From Carex sylvatica (lineage: Eukaryota > Streptophyta > Magnoliopsida > Poales > Cyperaceae): a DNA stretch of 64,000 nt. The position numbers and the translations under genes were made by a program. How positions within the stretch are numbered: the first letter of the stretch is position 1; the number at the start of each line of letters is the position of its first letter. This document shows, piece after piece, positions 1 to 11,548 of the stretch. The notes under the pieces are model-generated. The model worked only from the letters and a program-made list of their open reading frames with translations. It did not search any database and was not told the origin of the DNA. The stretch is taken from NCBI GenBank assembly GCA_964058845.1, contig CAXKVR010000149.1:1-64000 (forward strand), given 5' to 3'.

Positions 1-1060
1 TTGAGCTCAGCGTCATTTTCGCTAAAAGGAGCTGCGTCGTTTTCACTCAGTGAGATAGCAACTCCTCAGCCGAAAATTCATTGGGCTACAGACAAACTAT
101 ATTGGACTATAGAGAGGCAATTTGAATTCTAGGGAGAGGCAGAGATCCGAAAAGCAGATTTTTAGCACTATTTTTGAAAATCCAGCAGGAGGCAGCTGAC
201 CTCCCTGTGCTACAGTGGATCCGCCATTGGAGATCAGCGATTAGGAATTCGCATCCTCTGACTAAGGAGATAGGAGTCGGTCTGATGGGCATTGGACCTA
301 CTTTTACGTTCACTTAGTTGTATCACTGTGTGATTAGCATTAAGATATATGTGCACGAATCTTTATATAATTGAATGGCCAGATCACTCATCGAACTAAA
401 GTAGGTCCAATAGACATTGGACCTACTCCGAAGTGCTGACTGAGATATCTCATATTTTGTGTGACTTTTTAGAATATCTCAAATAATATTGCCCCTGCAC
501 CACCCCCTAATAGGCACCGGACCGGACACAGAGCTCACGCAAATCCAAATTTCAATGTTGTTGACATTCCAATATCCCACTTTTTCAACGACTCTTACAA
601 TTGTCAGCAGGAGCGACAAAAAAAAAATAGTTTCACAAAATTAACACAAAATAGTGAGCGACTCCATGATGTTCTCTCATCTAAGTCTTGAATAGTTGTC
701 GACAGCTATCATACTGAACTTTTACAACAGTCTTGAATAAAGGCACGAGTTTTTTAACCCGTGGAAAAAATCAGCGACCCAAATTATTTAATCTGCCCCG
801 CGAAAAAAATCTACATCTACAGAGTTCCAACCAGTACTTAGTCGGGATCTAACTGGTATTGGGTCGGGATCCACAAGGTTCCGACTGGTACTAGGTCGGA
901 ATCAAGGTTTAGGAATCTGATTGGGCACAGGTGTTTGACTATTCAGGTTCAATTAGAAATTAAAACCAGTGTAGTTCGGTTCCAATTCTACATATAACTC
1001 CAAAATCGGTAATATTTGTGGAAAAGACGTCACAATTCTTAAAATTATTTCGAACAATTG
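1..1060. other. Intergenic, no gene seen
   Basis: No coding region is supported. A 14 bp inverted repeat (attggacctacttt near 293-306, its complement near 399-412) hints at a small hairpin or MITE remnant. Near 825-905 a short phrase built on gttccgactggtactaggtcgg recurs about three times. Confidence 0.4.
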
Positions 1061-1285
1061 TTAATTTATTACCGGTACTAATTGATAGTCACGTTGGCTA
1101 TCGGTAGACATATTAAACCTGGTTTGGATTTTCAGATTTACTTGACTAGCATTATACCAAACCATTTTATAAATCTCATTCCGAAGATATTCATCATTGT
1201 ATTTGATTTCCCCTCCAATAAATTTTTTCGCACAAATGGTTGTCATTTTTAGTTTTGATTGGTCTGACAGTTTAAAAAATAACAA
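1061..1285 (-). pseudogene. MULE transposase N-terminal fragment
   Basis: The minus-strand reading frame resembles the PB1-like N-terminal segment that precedes the MuDR domain in many plant Mutator-like transposases. It has a FIGGEIKYNDEYLRNEIYKM stretch followed by NLKIQTRFNMSTD and YQLVPVIN. Only this segment is visible. The frame ends at once and no DDE domain follows to the left, so it is a fragment. The AT minisatellite at 1310-1690 lies just upstream of it, as expected for a MULE end. The family assignment rests on remembered resemblance to MULE N-termini. Confidence 0.5.
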
Positions 1286-1309
1286 TATAAGTAATTAAAA
1301 ATTATCTGG

Positions 1310-2130
1310 ACCTCTGAAAATTATTCTATATAATTTTATAATTTTTTAAATTATTCTACACCATTTTGAATATTTCTAAATTATTCTACACTATTTTGAT
1401 ATTTTTTTAAATTAATAAGACAATATTCTAAACTATTTTGGAATTTTATAAATTATTCTAAACCAATTTGGAATGTTCTAAAAAATTCAATAACTCTAGA
1501 TCATTTTGGAAAATTTTAAATTATTCTACACCATTTTGGAATTTTTTTAATTAATAGGACAATATTCTAAACTATTTTGAAATTTTCTAAATTAATAAGA
1601 CAATATCTAAACCATTCTTCAATTATTCTAAACTATTTTCAAAATTTATAAATCATTCTAGATTTATAAATTATTTTTAGTCTAAATAATATATGTAATT
1701 AATCTATTTTTAGTTTTGATTGGTACAATTTAACAAATATCAACATATAAATAATTTAAAATTTAAATAATTTAAAATTAATAAAATGACAAAACTTACT
1801 GAAAATTAATTTTTGCACTATTTCGTCTGTCAGACTGAGTGAAAGCGAGTGAAATACTGAATGAAAGCGAAACTGAGATCCGCATTTTTTATAAACGAAA
1901 TCAGTGCGATTCCGGAAAAAAAAAATTCCAGTTCAAAACTGAAAAAAATATTTCCGATTTCTAATCAAAATACCGAAAAAATATTTCCAGACTAAGGTTC
2001 AAAACCAAATTTTTTTTTCCAAATTCTAATCAAGAAACCAAATTTTTTTTTCTGATTTGGATAGTTTTCGAGATTGCATGACGTTTTAGTTATTTTTTAT
2101 TTACATTTTGAATATAAATAAAAAATTGAT
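1310..2130. repeat. AT minisatellite and subterminal MULE-type repeat
   Basis: From 1310 to about 1690 a ~30 bp unit of the form TTTTCTAAATTATTCTA..CCATTTTGG is repeated imperfectly. From 1840 to 2130 comes a block of phrases ending in gatttggatagttttcgag and atataaataaaaaa. The same pair of blocks in the same order and orientation occurs at 60480-61860, beside a plant-mobile-domain gene fragment. I infer that both are terminal regions of one family of PMD/MULE elements. Confidence 0.6.
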
Positions 2131-2149
2131 AAATCTATCATATGCAAAA

Positions 2150-3160
2150 ATAAATCTAACATTATAATTAAAAATGGTTGTTATTTAAAAATGAATCTAA
2201 CATTCAAAAATAAATCTAATTACTTAACTATTTCAAAAAATAAATCTAACCTATTTATTTATCCCATTAAAATAAATTCGAATTAAAAAAAATAAAATCT
2301 AACATATTAAAAAATAAATATAATTACTGAACATATTCAAAAAATAAATCTAACATATTTTTTTAACCTATTAAAAATAAATCTGAATTAAAAAAACGGA
2401 AATTAAAAATGAAAAAATAAACAAATAAAATTATGATGTTCCGACCTATGTTCCTGGCCTGAATAGACTATTTTGGCCTTTGCAGAGAAGCTGTATTTTA
2501 TGCAAAGGCCAAAATAGGCTGTTCCGGCCAAAAACAGATGCTGAAACAGCATATTTTTCTGTTTTTTATTTCTGTTTTTTAAGAATAAATCTAATATTTT
2601 TAAAATAAATCTCTATTTAAAAATAAATCTAACCTATTCAAAATAAATCTAACATATTCAAAAATAAATCTAACCTATTTAAAAATAAATGTAACATTTA
2701 AAATAAAAATAAATCCGAATTTCAAAAATAAAATCAAATTACTTCACATATTCACAAAAATGAATCTAACCTATTTATTGAACCCATTAAAAATAAATTC
2801 GAATTTCAAAAATAAAATCTAACATATTCAAAACAAATCTAATTACTTCACATATTCAAAAAAATAAATCTAATATATTTTTTTAACCTATTAAAAATAA
2901 ATATGAATTTAAAAAATAAAATTTAACCTATTCAAAATAAATCAAATTATTCACATATTCAAAAAAATGAATTAACCTATATATTTAACCCATTAAAAAT
3001 AAATTCGAATTTCAAAAATAAAATCTAACACATTAAAAACAAATCAAATTAGTTCACATATTCACAAAATAAATCTAACATCTTTTTTTAATTTATTAAA
3101 TTATTTCACATATTAAACAAATGAAATTACTTCACATATTCACAAAAAAAAAATCTAACA
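2150..3160. repeat. A-rich tandem array (aaaaataaatctaac unit)
   Basis: About 1 kb in which the phrase aaaaataaatctaacatatt recurs many times with variable spacing and small changes. A separate hairpin at about 2478-2535 (ttggcctttgca ... tgcaaaggccaa) interrupts it. No coding potential. Confidence 0.65.
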
Positions 3161-3169
3161 AATCAAAAT

Positions 3170-3430
3170 GAACATACACAGGTACACGGGTGCGGATACA
3201 ACGGGCGGGCACAGGTTCAATCCGGTTCGAATTAGCCTGGTTTTTTTTTCAAAAAAACTGTGACTGGCCCGTTTCATACCTGCATCCGTGTACCCGTTTA
3301 CCCGTCTATATCTGGGCTCGGATACGGGTACCCCGGGCAGCAGGTACAGACTGACCGGTCCGGATTGAGCGCGGCCGGGTTTAGCAAATATCTACATCAG
3401 GGTCGAGCAGGTTTACATCCTCTCCAATAC
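3170..3430. mobile_element. hAT-like remnant
   Basis: A GC-richer patch holds repeated cgggtac/gtacccg phrases around a poly-T tract. It resembles the subterminal region of the hAT element at 46581-47280. No clear terminal repeats or target duplication could be fixed here. Confidence 0.35.
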
Positions 3431-3829
3431 CTGATATGGGAATCTTTTACAATTACTAGATCTGAATAGTTCTTTTTAACTTGGCACGAATCTCAAAGGC
3501 CAAAATACAGCCCCTACGGTGACTCAAATTCCAAATCGGTTGGGATTTAATATCAAACCGTAAAGTGAGGTGATCCTCTGCTATACCAATCATCCATTTT
3601 CAAAGTTTTCTGATTGGGTCCATTGGGACCTCCATGAATTAATGCCTGACTCGGCCTGCCTACTTCCAATTGGTGGTGCTTGAATCTTAATTACCTCTTC
3701 ATTCCGGGCTTGGGCATATCTCGGCTAGGCCTTAAGGCCCAATAGGTGGCATCAGACCTTTTGAGAACTGAGCTGCCTCCTAATTTGCCTTGTAGTCGTA
3801 GATGACTTTTAGCTAGTCGGGAACTAGAG

Positions 3830-6800
3830 ATGACCTTTCGGCTTCGCTTCTCCCGCTTCCCCGCCACTTGCCTTTTTGCCTCCTCTACTCAACGTACTAT
3901 CTCTCTCTCTCTGTCACACACACACAACGGATTAATCGTTCAATTAATTGTTCGTTTTCTATATGTAACTTTTCTTTTTCCTTTCCGCGTTAATTTTCGG
4001 TAGCAAACTTCAAGTAAATTTTATAGGTTATATCGTTACGAATATTCTGTTAGTAGTATTAATTATGAAAAAATGATGGGTGCTCTGCTGACATGGCATA
4101 TTAGTAGTGTGACAGTAGAGTTGGCAGCACTCTACCAGTAACAATTTATGCATGTCTTAATTTTGAATTTTGTTGAAATCCATTTTCCTTATCATTCGCA
4201 TTGCAGCTGGATTAATTTTCAATCGATCAAACAAGTTTGATTTCAGAGCACTTTCTGGGTCAAAAGCAGAGCGAATTCAGATTCCCAAAAAGTAAGTAGC
4301 TATATATCTCTGTATTGTTGGTTCCTTTGTGTTGTCTTGCTAAAATAAAGCATTTGCTTCTGTTTCTTCTCAGGAGACGTCGTTTAGATGAGATATGCCT
4401 TGAGAGGTTTCAGCAATATAGTCGCACATACATACAATCATGGATAATGCAAGGTTTGCTTGCTCGTCATCAAAGGTTTAACCCCAGGATAATATTAGTG
4501 GACAGTACATGTATTGTACTGGTTATGATACTACCAATTTATAACAGGTTTCTCTAAGATCGGTTTGTGGATTTTTTTTTTTAAGGAAGATGTGGTACCA
4601 TGAATCACAGTTTTCTCAGTTCGGTCTGGTTTTTTATTATTTGAGGGTTTCTAATTTGATAACTTTTTAACATGTCTCAATTCTTTTGTGCATGGTATTA
4701 CAGTAGTAAGGTTTCTTCATCAGTTTTCTAAGTTCTAGCTAATTTAACTGTACTGGATTACATTTGTGCTTATTTGTATATTTAATGATGTTTGTAGGCA
4801 AAGTTTTTGTTGATGGCAAAGTCGTCAACAAAGCTGGTACACCTGTCTCTGACAAGTCTGTTGTAGAGATAAAGGCTGTGATTCCCAAATATGTATGTAG
4901 GTGATGATCTTTTACAAGCTCACTACAATTGTTTTCACCAAGTACAACACTAAATATTAATTTTCTTAAATGTCTAATGTTTTTGTTCAATTTCAGAGCA
5001 GGACACAAGTTAGAGGCAGCCTTGAAAGAATTTAATGTGGATTGCGTGGGAAAGATAGTTCTTGATTCAGGACTATCAACAGGTGGTTTCACTGATTGTT
5101 TGCTTCAAAACGGTGCCTCGCATGTTTATGGAGTTGATGTTGGCTATGGTCAGGTTAATTTCATGTTATCCATAATCTTTTTTAAATTGTCATGAATTAC
5201 ATACTTAAATTAATTTTCTTGCTAGTTTTCCCGTTGACTGTTTTTTGGAATAATGATTTTGACCACTGACCTACCCTCCGATATGGCAAGATTGGATTTC
5301 TATAGCTTTCACAACATCATAGGAAATTATATTTATATGCACAGATAGGTTGACTAAATTTACCTAGTGGGCGGATAGAACTTTTTCAGCAGGGCAATTA
5401 AATTAGAAGAAGGTTTGTGAAAATTAGATTTAATAATGAATTAGTTATAGGCATGAGGAGGTTAATGGGGTTAAGTGATACGTTCCTTACTTTGCAGCCC
5501 TGCCACTAGGTTATATGTTTTTTAAATACAGCATACATATGCTTGGCAACTTTTACTAAAGACCTTAATCGGGTTTCTCTCTATTTTGTAGCCAAAATTA
5601 CACATTTGCTCCCTAGACTTTAATGCCTCGATCAATTGGTTATTGTATTATTAACTCGTTCAAATTGCCTCCAGAGTATGAATTATTTTGGTTTTCAATC
5701 TTTCAAATTGATCTGCCATTAAGCCAAGGTTATTTTCAACAAGGTGTGGCGTTATGGCATGTGGCTTTGTGGCCAGTGTGTTAATTTTTTCATTTTGTCT
5801 TTAGTTTTTTTTTTTTTTTTCTTTCCTAGTAAAATCTTAGTCTGCAATGCCGCAATTTGTAACAAGTTTCCCCTCTCTTGAATAGTATTGTTTTAGAGAA
5901 GAAGAAATAACATGCCCTGTTACTATTTTTAATTGGAAGATAATAGCCAACACACTTATTTAATGACAAGTTAGACAGAAATACTTTGTTGAACTAGTCC
6001 CTAATTATGGGGACCAATTTATACAAAAAAATAAAGGGAAGTTTTAGGACTCTATACTGTCATTACAGGGAAAATCCGTTTAGCCCTTGGAAGTACTTCA
6101 CTTGGTTCAGACTGCTGAACGTTTTTTCTTTTTTCTTTTTTTTTGGTTCAGTCTGCCCCTGAAATATTGTACTTGCTTCAGTCAGGTTCTAAATATTTGT
6201 TTACCCTGAACTTTTGGCATTGGTTTGATTTGGTTCATCTGTCTATTAGGTCATATTCTAGTTAGCATATGACTGATGGCTTCAACAAGAAATTTGACTT
6301 TTTTAGCTACTGAGTGCTAATGATTGGTTTCTGGTCAATTTATCATTGAATATTAAATAATATAATGGGCCATTTGAGCAAATACTGAAAGTTTAGATGG
6401 TTAATTGCACAAAAAAAGAATTAGTAATATAGGGTCTGATTGAACTGAGTAAATATTGACAGTTCAAATTGCATTAAATCCAATATTTAAAGAGCAAAAT
6501 CACAATTTTGTCTTGTTTTGTCATTCTATACTTTGATATCCACAGTTATCTGTGTTTTATAGTTACTTTTATTTCTTATTCCAGGTAGCTGAAAAAATTA
6601 GAACTGATGAACGTGTTACTATCATCGAGCGTACCAATTTAAGATATCTCCAAGAGTTACCTCAAAATGTCGACCTGGTGACTCTAGACCTTTCTTTCAT
6701 CTCTATTCTATTGGTATATCTTCTACATGAAATGCTTCTATTCTCTGAACCAGTTGACAATTTTATGATATTTTATAAATTTAGCTTTTGTTAAATTAGA

Positions 6801-7580
6801 ATCAGCTGCTAAATGAGAACTCGTTCTCTATTTTTCATATCTTTTGCTACCTCTGTTGTAATAATTGCAGTGTTAAATATTTGATATGTATATACTAATT
6901 GGGCAAAAACATATGCAAAATTCAGGTTATGCCAGCTGTAGTTAATTTAATGAAGATGGAGTCTACGTTAATAACATTGGTCAAGCCTCAGTTTGAAGCA
7001 CGTCGATCTCAGGTTTAGTGTTTTTTTTCCTAGGTTATAATTTTTTTTTAAATCCTAGTTAATTTTTAATATTGTGTGTATGCTAATTTTTTTTTTAATT
7101 AATTACAAATATTATTTTCTGTGAATTCAGGTCGGAGGAGGTGGGATAGTGAGGGATCCTCAGGTGCATCAAGAAGTATGTGTTATTTTATTTTTAAAAC
7201 TTCACATTATATATTTCCATCCCTAATTTTTATTCTCTGTCAAAACTCTTAACAACTATAGCTATAAATGGCTATAATGTTTTTATACTGCTCGAGGTAG
7301 ATCACACAGGCATTATTAAAATTTAAATGAAAATAGTGCAAAACATCAGCTTATCCTAAATTAAGTGTGCTGCTGGGAATACCAACCACCCGGCCCTTCT
7401 ATTTTTCTTTAATTAAATTGTTTATTGATGGGTTGGTTTGGACAGGTTCTGGAGAGGATAATAAATGGTGTTGAAGAATTTGGGTTAAAAAATGAAGGGT
7501 GGATTGAATCACCTATCAAGGGTGCTGAAGGGAACATCGAGTTCCTTGCTTGTTTCCACAGGGTACCAATGGCCCAATAA
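3830..7580 (+). CDS. TlyA/hemolysin A-like RNA methyltransferase
   Basis: Exons read as 4207-4291, 4374-4453, 4798-4900, 4997-5153, 6585-6713, 6926-7012, 7131-7175 and 7446-7580 (TAA stop), all with GT-AG borders and compatible phases. A tentative first exon 3830-3893 supplies the ATG and an Arg/Ser-rich presequence; the whole then gives about 294 residues. The S4 RNA-binding domain comes first ([20 protein letters not shown], then [12 protein letters not shown]). The FtsJ/TlyA-type methyltransferase follows with the S-adenosylmethionine loop [16 protein letters not shown], then [19 protein letters not shown] and [10 protein letters not shown]. Bacterial TlyA 2'-O-methylates small- and large-subunit rRNA; the plant copy probably acts on organellar rRNA (inference). 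The first exon is the weakest part of the model. Confidence 0.88.
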
Positions 7581-7773
7581 TGTTCATGCATTTGGAACTG
7601 TATTTTGCAATTGAGATAACTTTCTTCAGTATTCGTTGCAAACATTAAATTCAACTTCAAGGGTATGTTTAGTTGGGTTGAGAATACGCTATTCGGAGCA
7701 GGGAATTCAAAACTTTTTGTCTTATTAGAATAGATTATTTGTAAGAGTTTTAAAATTTGACTATGATAATAAG

Positions 7774-8180
7774 GAATTTGGCTAGTATAACATCAGTGTC
7801 ATTTCAGCCTATATAACATCAACTCTAAAATCTATCAAATTGGCTTCGAACGACTAATTCAAACCGTTCAAACCAATTTACATTATGTGTGATGTGTTTA
7901 CATACATAATTTTTATATTTTCGAGTTATTTTAGTATCAAATCAAGTGGTAAAAATATTGAAAAATTAATGTATTCAATTTAACTTAAAAACTCACATAT
8001 TTGACAGCTTGACCTAATACTAAATAAATTCAAAAAGTTATAAATTTTGCATGTAAACGCACAACTAATGAAGTAGATCGGTTTGAATGGTTTGGATTTA
8101 CCGTTTGAAGTCGATTTGATAGATTTTAGAGTTGGTGTTATATAGGTTGAAATGACACTGATGTTATACTAGCCACACTC
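7774..8180. mobile_element. Mutator-like MITE (hairpin)
   Basis: Two long inverted arms (about 7774-7856 and 8090-8180) share GGCTAGTATAACATCAGTGT and the following ~60 bp with few differences. Flanks match as ataataag (7766-7773 and 8182-8189), extendable to 9 bp with one mismatch. Size (~407 bp), no coding capacity and the 8-9 bp duplication fit a non-autonomous Mutator-type element. It lies just 3' of the methyltransferase gene. A hAT origin (8 bp duplication) is the alternative. Confidence 0.75.
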
Positions 8181-8189
8181 TATAATAAG

Positions 8190-9127
8190 ACAAACGACAA
8201 CTATTTTTGATTTGGCTATTTTAGCTATTATTGTTTTGCAACCAAACATACCCAAGTCTAATTCAATTCATATTTATTATTCTTGCTTTGCAATCAAACA
8301 TAGCCCAAGTCTATAATCCAATTCATATTTGAAATTTCCTTTTGTGTGCACTACTTCGTAATTATAGTTGTATTCCTTTTGATAGTTCTTCGTAATTTTA
8401 TTCCTACTGGAATGCCGCATAGTTCTTACAATCAGTTCGGATGAGAAAGCTGAAATTGTCTAGCTCAAATGGCACTTTCAAAACATGTACATTCAAAATT
8501 TCCAACAATTAGAACAAAATCAGTCGAGGATACCCGACCGAACTGCAGGGCCTGCTACCAAAGGCTTCCAAAACCATCACAATAGCTCGCAACACTTCAA
8601 ACAGCGATGCAGTTATCTTCTTTGATTTGAATCAAAATCAAAATCACATTAACTAATTATAATCATTGTAATACTGGCACCTTTTAGATATATGACACTA
8701 GCAAGAGGGAAAAAAGAGAAGAAGGTAAAGTAATCCTGGAAATGGTCTGGATTTTCAATTACTGGCACGACAGTGATCTATCTACCAAACTAGCTGTCAA
8801 GGCTTTCCCACGTCCTTTTTTATGGTGGCTAAATTTTTTTTATGTACAATAGGTTTCAGGCTAGATTTTAAGAGGATCTGGTCTCATAAAAAATATCCGT
8901 TTAATTGATATGACAATTTAAGTATTAACCAAGATAGATATAATTCAATCACAAATTCAGAGAATTAGACTGACAATATTAGATACTTGTACAATGAAAT
9001 ATTACAAAGATCTTAAATTAAAATCCTAAAGTGTCCAAACGAGAAAAGATAAAGAGGTAAAAAAAAAAAAAAAAAGCAAATACCACAATGTCCAGATATA
9101 TAAATACATACTGAACTTGCTTGAAAA
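8190..9127. other. Intergenic between convergent genes
   Basis: The tail-to-tail gap between the methyltransferase gene and the minus-strand gene ending at 9128. I see no gene; probable 3'UTR and terminator sequence of both neighbours, with a poly-A run near 9060-9075. Confidence 0.4.
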
Positions 9128-11548
9128 TCAGATGCTGGTATCTGGCACTGCATTTCTACTACCAAGTACTGCACGCTGTAATTCTCCCAGAAAGTCCATC
9201 TGACAAAAAGAATTCTTAATTAGATTTCAAATATGGGAGTAAGTTTTGGGGTAATCGGGATAGCTGTCATATAAACTCCTTGTAGAAGTATACATGAAAT
9301 TCAAACAGCTTAAGTGGGTTGAAGTAATTCTTAAGAGGGGCGGAAGCGTAAAGGATCAAAAGAGAAAGATACCTGATGGGGAAGTTTCATGGGACCCCAA
9401 GATGTATTGGTTGATCCAGAATACATGACCGGCTTCTCTGTTGATGTCATATTAATTTCTGATTATTATGTTAACCAAATATTACTGACTTTAACTGTCA
9501 ATACAGATGAGTAGAGCTAGGGTGTGACGTGCTCACCAAGAAAGTTTAGTGAGCATAACTCCAAAAGTATATCGGATCGACGTCAAATGTCGAATCCAAA
9601 CCGTTGAAATCCATGTACTTCATGAGTGATGCATATACATGCAAAATTTTGAAAGTTTCGAGTTTATTTGCTACACAGCCAAGTGGTCAAAGAAATGAAC
9701 ATTTTATAAGTTAATTTATAAGTTATTTTATATATTTAATTTTTATTATTTCTTTGACCACTTGACCCGGTAGCAAATACACTCAAAACTTTCAAAATTT
9801 TGCATGTACATGCATCACTCATGAAATACATGGATTTCAACGGTTTGAATTCGGCGTATGGAATCGATCTGATGAACTTTTGGAGTTGTGCTCACCAAAC
9901 CTCTTGGTGAGCACATCACACCCTAGCTTTACTCCAATACAGATATATATCAGGTGGTACACCAGTAGCAGTTATCCATGTAAAGGCCCAAATAAACAAA
10001 AGGATTCCCCCACATGGTAGGTACCAGTTATTTGAGCTGAAGTCAAACCAGCAAATAATATTCCAAAGAGACGAGACCAGTGAAAAGCGATTTTTTTTTA
10101 GTTATTCAAAAATTACAGAAAAGAAAAGAAAAGAAAAAACAGCCACAAGTTCAAAGAAATAATTTGATCATAAACTTACCAGCTGGGCCGATGGAAGGGT
10201 CATTGCACAACTGCATTGCAGCCAGCCAACCTAAATAAATAATAGCATAAATTTCAGTAACAGGCCTGTGTACCAGCATAGCATCACTCTTCAAATTATT
10301 ACCCTCTCAGGGAGCACAGCACAACCAACAGAGAAAAAAATGGAGAAAAAAACAGCCGCAGAACCAGAAAGAATCTGATAGCAACTGATTGTACCAGCCT
10401 GAAACAAGATGCATTAAATGTTTTGGTTTTTGAAAAAATAGATGTAAATATCCAAGTGCATACGGTCGTTCATGAACTGCAAAGCCTCGCTGTTACTGCA
10501 CCCTTCAAGTGGTACCAGTGTGGGCTGAGAGAAGTTCTCATTTGGGAATGCAGTGATACCAGCGTCCCCAAAGTCAGATATACTACCAGATGAATTTCTG
10601 CTCAGAGATGATAGACGCTTTTCTGTTTCTGACCCCGAAAGATTGCCTTTCTCTGCAATCAGAAAACATAGAAAATAAAATAAAATAAAAAATAAAGTCC
10701 TTCCTAAATTCCCTTCTAGAAAAGTAACAAGAGTGGTGCTTCTGAGTTAGGTAATCAATCTGCTGACCCCAACTAAACATAAAACAAACCCCAAAAGGCA
10801 AATAAAAATAAATAAATTATATTTGAGAAATAGTGCCTGCAGTGGAAGAAGCAGCCAAGGACAACAAATCAAAATTAAAAAATACAAAGATGGGCAAAAA
10901 AGAAGTACCTCCAGACTTGCGTCGGTTTAGAGAACGATTCCTGACCCATCAACAAAATTAGAAATCAATATTCAATCTCTAAATACTCTTACAGATATTA
11001 TAAGCATTAAAAAGAAGGTAACCATAAGAAGCTATCTGTCTATTTTAAAAATATATCCTACTGCACAAGAGTCTGGGTCTTACAGAAAGAACCAATCCAG
11101 AAATGTTACCAACAGTTCTGAAAAGCTGTTCCCTGCAGTTTGATCTTTTATTTTGATTTTTCATTTTTAACCATTTCTTTTAAATAAGTGAAGGATAAAA
11201 GAACACAGATCCATATTTCTTTTCTCGCGGGATGGGAAGTTGAAACTATGTTGCCCATATTCCACAAAGTACGTCGCCACTACAGTTACTAAACCACTTT
11301 TAGCTTTACCAGTTTTAAAAGCTTTCTACGGGTATTGTCAGCCAATCACCAGAAATGACATTGACTTTTGATTTTAGTTGCTAAGATAGGAAAATACCGA
11401 CTGGAATTTTGTAATATCTACTTGGATTTGCAATTTTTCAGAGATAAACTGACGTTTTGTATGCACATAGGTGGATGAAGAAAGGGTTTTGTTACCTTTG
11501 GACGGGAGGAGCGTAGCGTTTGACATTTTCACTACTGTTTTCGATCAT
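9128..11548 (-). CDS. Small conserved-looking plant protein, unknown function
   Basis: Six short exons join in frame on the minus strand: 11496-11548 (ATG), 10909-10940, 10464-10652, 10180-10230, 9373-9437 and 9128-9199 (TGA). All junctions are GT-AG, the phases match at each border, and the 462 bp total encodes 153 residues. It starts MIENSSENVKRYAPPVQR, continues into a basic NRSLNRRKSGEKGN, a Ser-rich stretch, then SDFGDAGITAFPNENFSQP, a WLAAMQLCNDPSIGPAEKP segment and the C-terminus MDFLGELQRAVLGSRNAV. No transmembrane segment, signal or catalytic motif is visible. The KRYAPP..RNRS..RRKS opening seems familiar from plant proteins of unknown function, but I cannot name the family. A MITE sits in the fourth intron. 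Confidence 0.83.
9509..9934. mobile_element. Mutator-like MITE inside an intron
   Basis: A 426 bp hairpin with 32 bp terminal inverted repeats differing at two positions; they begin GAGTARAGCTAGGGTGTGAY. Flanked by a perfect 10 bp direct repeat CAATACAGAT (9499-9508 and 9935-9944). The long arms extend nearly to the centre. The 9-10 bp duplication points to the Mutator superfamily. It sits within intron 4 (9438-10179) of the minus-strand gene and leaves both splice sites intact. Confidence 0.88.
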
